This document shows positions 60,711 through 64,000 of a stretch of DNA of 64,000 nt, one piece after another. The notes below the pieces were generated by a model. The model was not told the origin of the DNA, did no database searches, and worked only from the letters and a program-made list of their open reading frames with translations. A program made the translations under genes and the position numbers. The DNA comes from Bacteroidales bacterium. GTDB lineage: Bacteria > Bacteroidota > Bacteroidia > Bacteroidales > VadinHA17. How positions within the stretch are numbered: the first letter of the stretch is position 1; every line of letters starts with the position of its first letter. The stretch is taken from NCBI GenBank assembly GCA_003142255.1, contig PLLO01000003.1:62001-126000 (forward strand), read 5' to 3'.

Positions 60711-61136
60711 TTATATGAATAGATTTACATCTGCCTCCTGTGCTGCTGTGATATAGGCACCGATGCCACAAATATCATCAGCAATACCGATAAAGTCATC
60801 AAGTTTCTCGCCTCCCCAGATCTTTCCTGCCAGTCCGCAAATGTGGATTTTAACATCCGTGATTTCCTTGGCTTCCTTGAAAAACTCAACCCAGGTTTTT
60901 ACTTTAAGGTTTTTAAGCGATTGCAGGAATTCTGCTTTCATATCAGGATTTTCGGCCATCTGAAGCTTATCGGGGTTGTCTCCGACATCTTTTTTGAAGG
61001 CGCGTGCACCCTGCAGTAAGACATAAATGTCAACTTTCATATCCATAGCTGCAGCACCTCCGAGGATAATACCTGCAGCTGTTAATTTGTCTACACTTCC
61101 TGTAAACAGACCCAAACACATTTTTTTGTTTGCCAT
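60711..61136 (-). CDS. DsrE family protein
   Basis: LGLFTGSVDKLTAAGIILGGAAAMDMKVDIYVLLQGARAF...VKIHICGLAGKIWG. Confidence 0.88.
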   Translation of the reverse strand: MANKKMCLGLFTGSVDKLTAAGIILGGAAAMDMKVDIYVLLQGARAFKKDVGDNPDKLQMAENPDMKAEFLQSLKNLKVKTWVEFFKEAKEITDVKIHICGLAGKIWGGEKLDDFIGIADDICGIGAYITAAQEADVNLFI

Positions 61137-61219
61137 AGCATTAATTTTTTAGTGTTAATTATTTCACAAAGGTACCTTATACATCTATCCAGTCTGGAAT
61201 CTTTCATGTGAGGTTAGTT

Positions 61220-61253
61220 ATAATAAAATGTGATATACCTCACATTTTATTAT
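61220..61253. promoter_or_regulatory. Crp-type palindrome in divergent intergenic region
   Basis: ATAATAAAATGTGA-TATACC-TCACATTTTATTAT: perfect 14-bp arms with TGTGA-N6-TCACA core. Confidence 0.8.
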
Positions 61254-61262
61254 CTTTGAAAT

Positions 61263-61940
61263 ATGAAAAGTGAATGTAAAATATGTGCTATTAAGTCGAA
61301 AGCTGCTTCAAAGCTAAGTGATGAAGAAATAGAAGAACTTTCTTTTAACTGTGCCCTTGTCAAATTTCATAAGATGGATTCTTTGATTAAGCAGGGAACG
61401 TTCTCCACCAATGTTGCCTATTTACGCAGTGGATTAGCCAAAATTCATATTGAAGGGCCATATCACGAACAAATTGTCCGTATTGTAAAGGCTCCGACTT
61501 ACCTCGGATTGCCGACAACATTTGGCGATAAAATAAATCAATATTCAGTCACTGTAATAGAAGAAGCCGAAGTCTGTTTTATTGATATAAATGCCTTTCG
61601 GGATCTTTTGAATTCTAATCCCGGTTTTTCCTATGAAATCATGCTGGAATTATGCCGCAATGAGCTGGAAGTATTTCACAGATGTGCCAATAGAACTCAA
61701 AAACAGATCAGAGGGAAAATTGCAGATGTTATATTGGAGTTTTCTAATAAAATTTATAACTCCAACAGTTTTGTATTGCCACTCACTCAGGAAGATATTG
61801 GAAATCTTGTCGACTCTAGCAGGGAGAGTATCAGCAGAGTAATGACTGAATTTGAAAAGGACGGGATAATCAGGTTTACAGGGAAGAAGATTGAAATTAT
61901 TAACAAAAAATCACTGCAGCTGATCAGTGCAAACGGGTGA
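61263..61940 (+). CDS. Crp/Fnr family transcriptional regulator
   Basis: N-terminal CKICAIKSK; cNMP-like fold; HTH LTQEDIGNLVDSSRESISRVMTEFEKDGII. Confidence 0.92.
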   Translation: MKSECKICAIKSKAASKLSDEEIEELSFNCALVKFHKMDSLIKQGTFSTNVAYLRSGLAKIHIEGPYHEQIVRIVKAPTYLGLPTTFGDKINQYSVTVIEEAEVCFIDINAFRDLLNSNPGFSYEIMLELCRNELEVFHRCANRTQKQIRGKIADVILEFSNKIYNSNSFVLPLTQEDIGNLVDSSRESISRVMTEFEKDGIIRFTGKKIEIINKKSLQLISANG

Positions 61941-61960
61941 TTTCTTAATAGAGAAAAACT

Positions 61961-62113
61961 ATGAAGAAAAATAAGTGCTATTGGTATGATGGTTGGTTTT
62001 ACGATATTTTTATTGATCCAAACCAGGATAAACTATTTGAGAAGTGTGAATATCTTATACTAACTTTTTATATCTATATCAGAAAATCTTTTGTTTTATG
62101 TTTTCGCCTGTGA
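61961..62113 (+). pseudogene. Possible truncated 5' remnant of a SAM methyltransferase-like gene
   Basis: 50-aa frame MKKNKCYWYDGWFYDIFIDPNQDKLFEKCEYLILTFYIYIRK... with a conserved-looking start that loses coding character after ~30 aa and runs into ppk2. Confidence 0.4.
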
Positions 62114-62831
62114 CGGGATAAACCAATCCATAATTATGTGACAATATTTTTTTGTCTTTATTATGATAATCCAATCTCTTTAGAAGGTGAGTAATAAGAG
62201 CAGTATGAGCCACCTTCTTATTCTCTGCATTAACTACAAACCAGGGCGCGTGCTTGAAATTGGTTCTTAATAGCATTTCATTTCGGGCTTCGGAATAATC
62301 TTTCCAGTGCTTCTGTGCTTCCATATCAATAGGGCTAATTTTCCATTGCTTTAGCGGGTTTGTTTTTCGGTCTTTAAGCCTCCTTTCTTGCTCCTTCTTG
62401 CTGATATCGAGATAATATTTCAGAATGATAAAGCCTGAATCTACGAGCATCTTTTCAAATAATTCCACTTCTGGAAAAAATGATTTGTATTCATTGTCAC
62501 TACAGAAGCCCATAACTTTTTCTACTCCAGCGCGGTTGTACCAGCTTCGATTAAAGAGTACAAATTCGCCTGAAATCGGTAAATGGCCAGCGTAACGCTG
62601 GAAATACCATTCATGCTCTTGCCGGTCAGAAGGCTTGCCCAGCGCCACTATTCTTGTTTCGCGTGGTCTGAGGTGCCTGGTAATGGTTTTTATAGTCCCG
62701 TCTTTACCAGCTGCATCTCTTCCTTCCACTATTACTAGCAGTTTGAGATTGGAATTTATAATTTCCTTTTGCAACTTCACTAACTCTATGTAGAGTTCGT
62801 GCATTATTTTTTTTTGATTCTTCTTTTCCAT
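62079..62831 (-). CDS. ppk2: Polyphosphate kinase 2 family protein
   Basis: VIVEGRDAAGKDGTIKTITRHLRPRETRIVALGKPSDRQEHEWYFQRY, FNRSWYNRAGVEKVMGF. Confidence 0.96.
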   Translation of the reverse strand: MEKKNQKKIMHELYIELVKLQKEIINSNLKLLVIVEGRDAAGKDGTIKTITRHLRPRETRIVALGKPSDRQEHEWYFQRYAGHLPISGEFVLFNRSWYNRAGVEKVMGFCSDNEYKSFFPEVELFEKMLVDSGFIILKYYLDISKKEQERRLKDRKTNPLKQWKISPIDMEAQKHWKDYSEARNEMLLRTNFKHAPWFVVNAENKKVAHTALITHLLKRLDYHNKDKKILSHNYGLVYPVTGENIKQKIF

Positions 62832-62881
62832 ATCAATAATTTTATAATACGCATTTTTCGGATGATTTGTGCTTCTTATTC

Positions 62882-64000
62882 TTAATCTTCATCTTTCTTG
62901 ATTTCTTGTTCTGCTTGCTGCCAGTCCTGAAATGCCCTGCCATCCTGGCGGCCTCGCTGTTCGTACAGTTCATAGGCACGCCTTGCGATCTGCTGGGTTA
63001 CATTCTCCGGTTTCTTGGCTATGATGTTAAGAACACGCCATTTGATCATTGCAACCTTTATGGCATCGTTCACTCCGAGACATGCGACCATGGCATAAAC
63101 AAATACCGCAAGCATCTGCCACCAGGGCAATGGTTTGAGTCCCGGAAGACCTATAAACGTCAGAATAGTACCTGCAAGCGCATCTGCCGTGATGGCAAGA
63201 AGGAATGTTTTGCTGGGCATGGTAGACCAGAACCAGTGACGCTCCCGTGCAGATACAATGGAGAATACGGCAAAGTAGAGCAACATAAGAAAGCTGAAGG
63301 TGTAAAGAGCATTGTTGTTGGTTGCTAAACCGAAATCCGACCAACCGATCCACAATAGGAGGAGCGTTTCAACGACCATTGCAATACCAAGTACCACGGA
63401 TACTGCAACGAAGCCACCGATGTTCCAGGATTCCGGTTTCCTGGATGGCCGAACGTTATCGGTAGCAAGGGAAATCTTTGCGAAGTCCGTCATAAAGACC
63501 AGTAGTAACATAGCAAAGGCCGAGACAACGAATTTACCTGTCACCATGAAAGCGATGGCCACAAAAGCAGCCTTCAGGATTGTCCGGCTTATCTTGTTGA
63601 TGATCCATGTTAGAATACGTTGGTAAATTGTTCGCCCCTGCTCAACCAAGGACACAATGTTCGTCAACCCAGGTTCGGTCAGGACAACACTTGCAGCCCC
63701 CTTGGCCACATCTGTCGCAGTGCTGACGGCAATTCCCACTTCTGCCTGGCGGAGGGCGGGTGCATCGTTAACACCATCGCCAGTCATCCCGGTCACGTGT
63801 CCTGCGGCCTGCAGGTGCTGCACAACGATGTACTTATCCTCCGGATACACCTCGGCGAAACCATCTGCACCCTCCAGCAAGTCAATAGCCTCGTTGCCAG
63901 TCTGAGCTCCCGTCGCTTTCAGATCCGCAACACGACGGATATTAGGTAAACCGATTCCCTGACCAATCTCTCGTGCCACAGGAAGTGCATCGCCGGTCAG
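62882..64000 (-). CDS. P-type ATPase, C-terminal part (plasma-membrane H+-ATPase-like; runs off window end)
   Basis: LTGDALPVAREIGQG at the edge, HVTGMTGDGVNDAPALRQAEVGIAVSTATDVAKGAASVVLTEPGL, multi-TM C-terminus. Confidence 0.93.
   Translation of the reverse strand: MTGDALPVAREIGQGIGLPNIRRVADLKATGAQTGNEAIDLLEGADGFAEVYPEDKYIVVQHLQAAGHVTGMTGDGVNDAPALRQAEVGIAVSTATDVAKGAASVVLTEPGLTNIVSLVEQGRTIYQRILTWIINKISRTILKAAFVAIAFMVTGKFVVSAFAMLLLVFMTDFAKISLATDNVRPSRKPESWNIGGFVAVSVVLGIAMVVETLLLLWIGWSDFGLATNNNALYTFSFLMLLYFAVFSIVSARERHWFWSTMPSKTFLLAITADALAGTILTFIGLPGLKPLPWWQMLAVFVYAMVACLGVNDAIKVAMIKWRVLNIIAKKPENVTQQIARRAYELYEQRGRQDGRAFQDWQQAEQEIKKDED

Overview
The window looks like a chromosomal segment of an anaerobic or facultative Bacteroidota (Bacteroidales-like) genome. 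Support: TAnnTTTG-type promoters, T9SS-type C-terminal sorting tail, GH92, DisA_N cyclase next to folP, and NuoCD fusion. Housekeeping content: a partial large protein, tpiA, BT_3928-like DoxX protein, tmk, folP, diadenylate cyclase, SDR, YhcH-like protein, GH92, tRNA-Pro(TGG), ppa, a complete nuo operon (A,B,CD,E-N), ppk1, sixA, pfkA, CHAD, ppk2 and a partial P-type H+-ATPase. Accessory content: (i) 9.9-17.7 kb after tRNA-Pro, holding dispersed repeats, small secreted proteins that share a duplicated promoter module, and an arsR-arsE/F/G-like plus permease operon; (ii) a T9SS beta-propeller-like gene with one in-frame TGA; (iii) a GIY-YIG nuclease ORF lying between two copies of a long palindromic repeat; (iv) a 46.5-62 kb redox/sulfur island with Hdr/Qmo-like flavoprotein and Fe-S subunits, HdrBC, b-type cytochromes, TusA, DsrE, two Crp/Fnr regulators, noncanonical thioredoxins and an ECF-like membrane/THEP1 NTPase fusion. 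The strongest candidates for undescribed biology are the Hdr/Qmo-TusA-DsrE island, the repeat-flanked GIY-YIG unit and the ECF-like/THEP1 fusion. All assignments come from reading the sequence; no database search was run.
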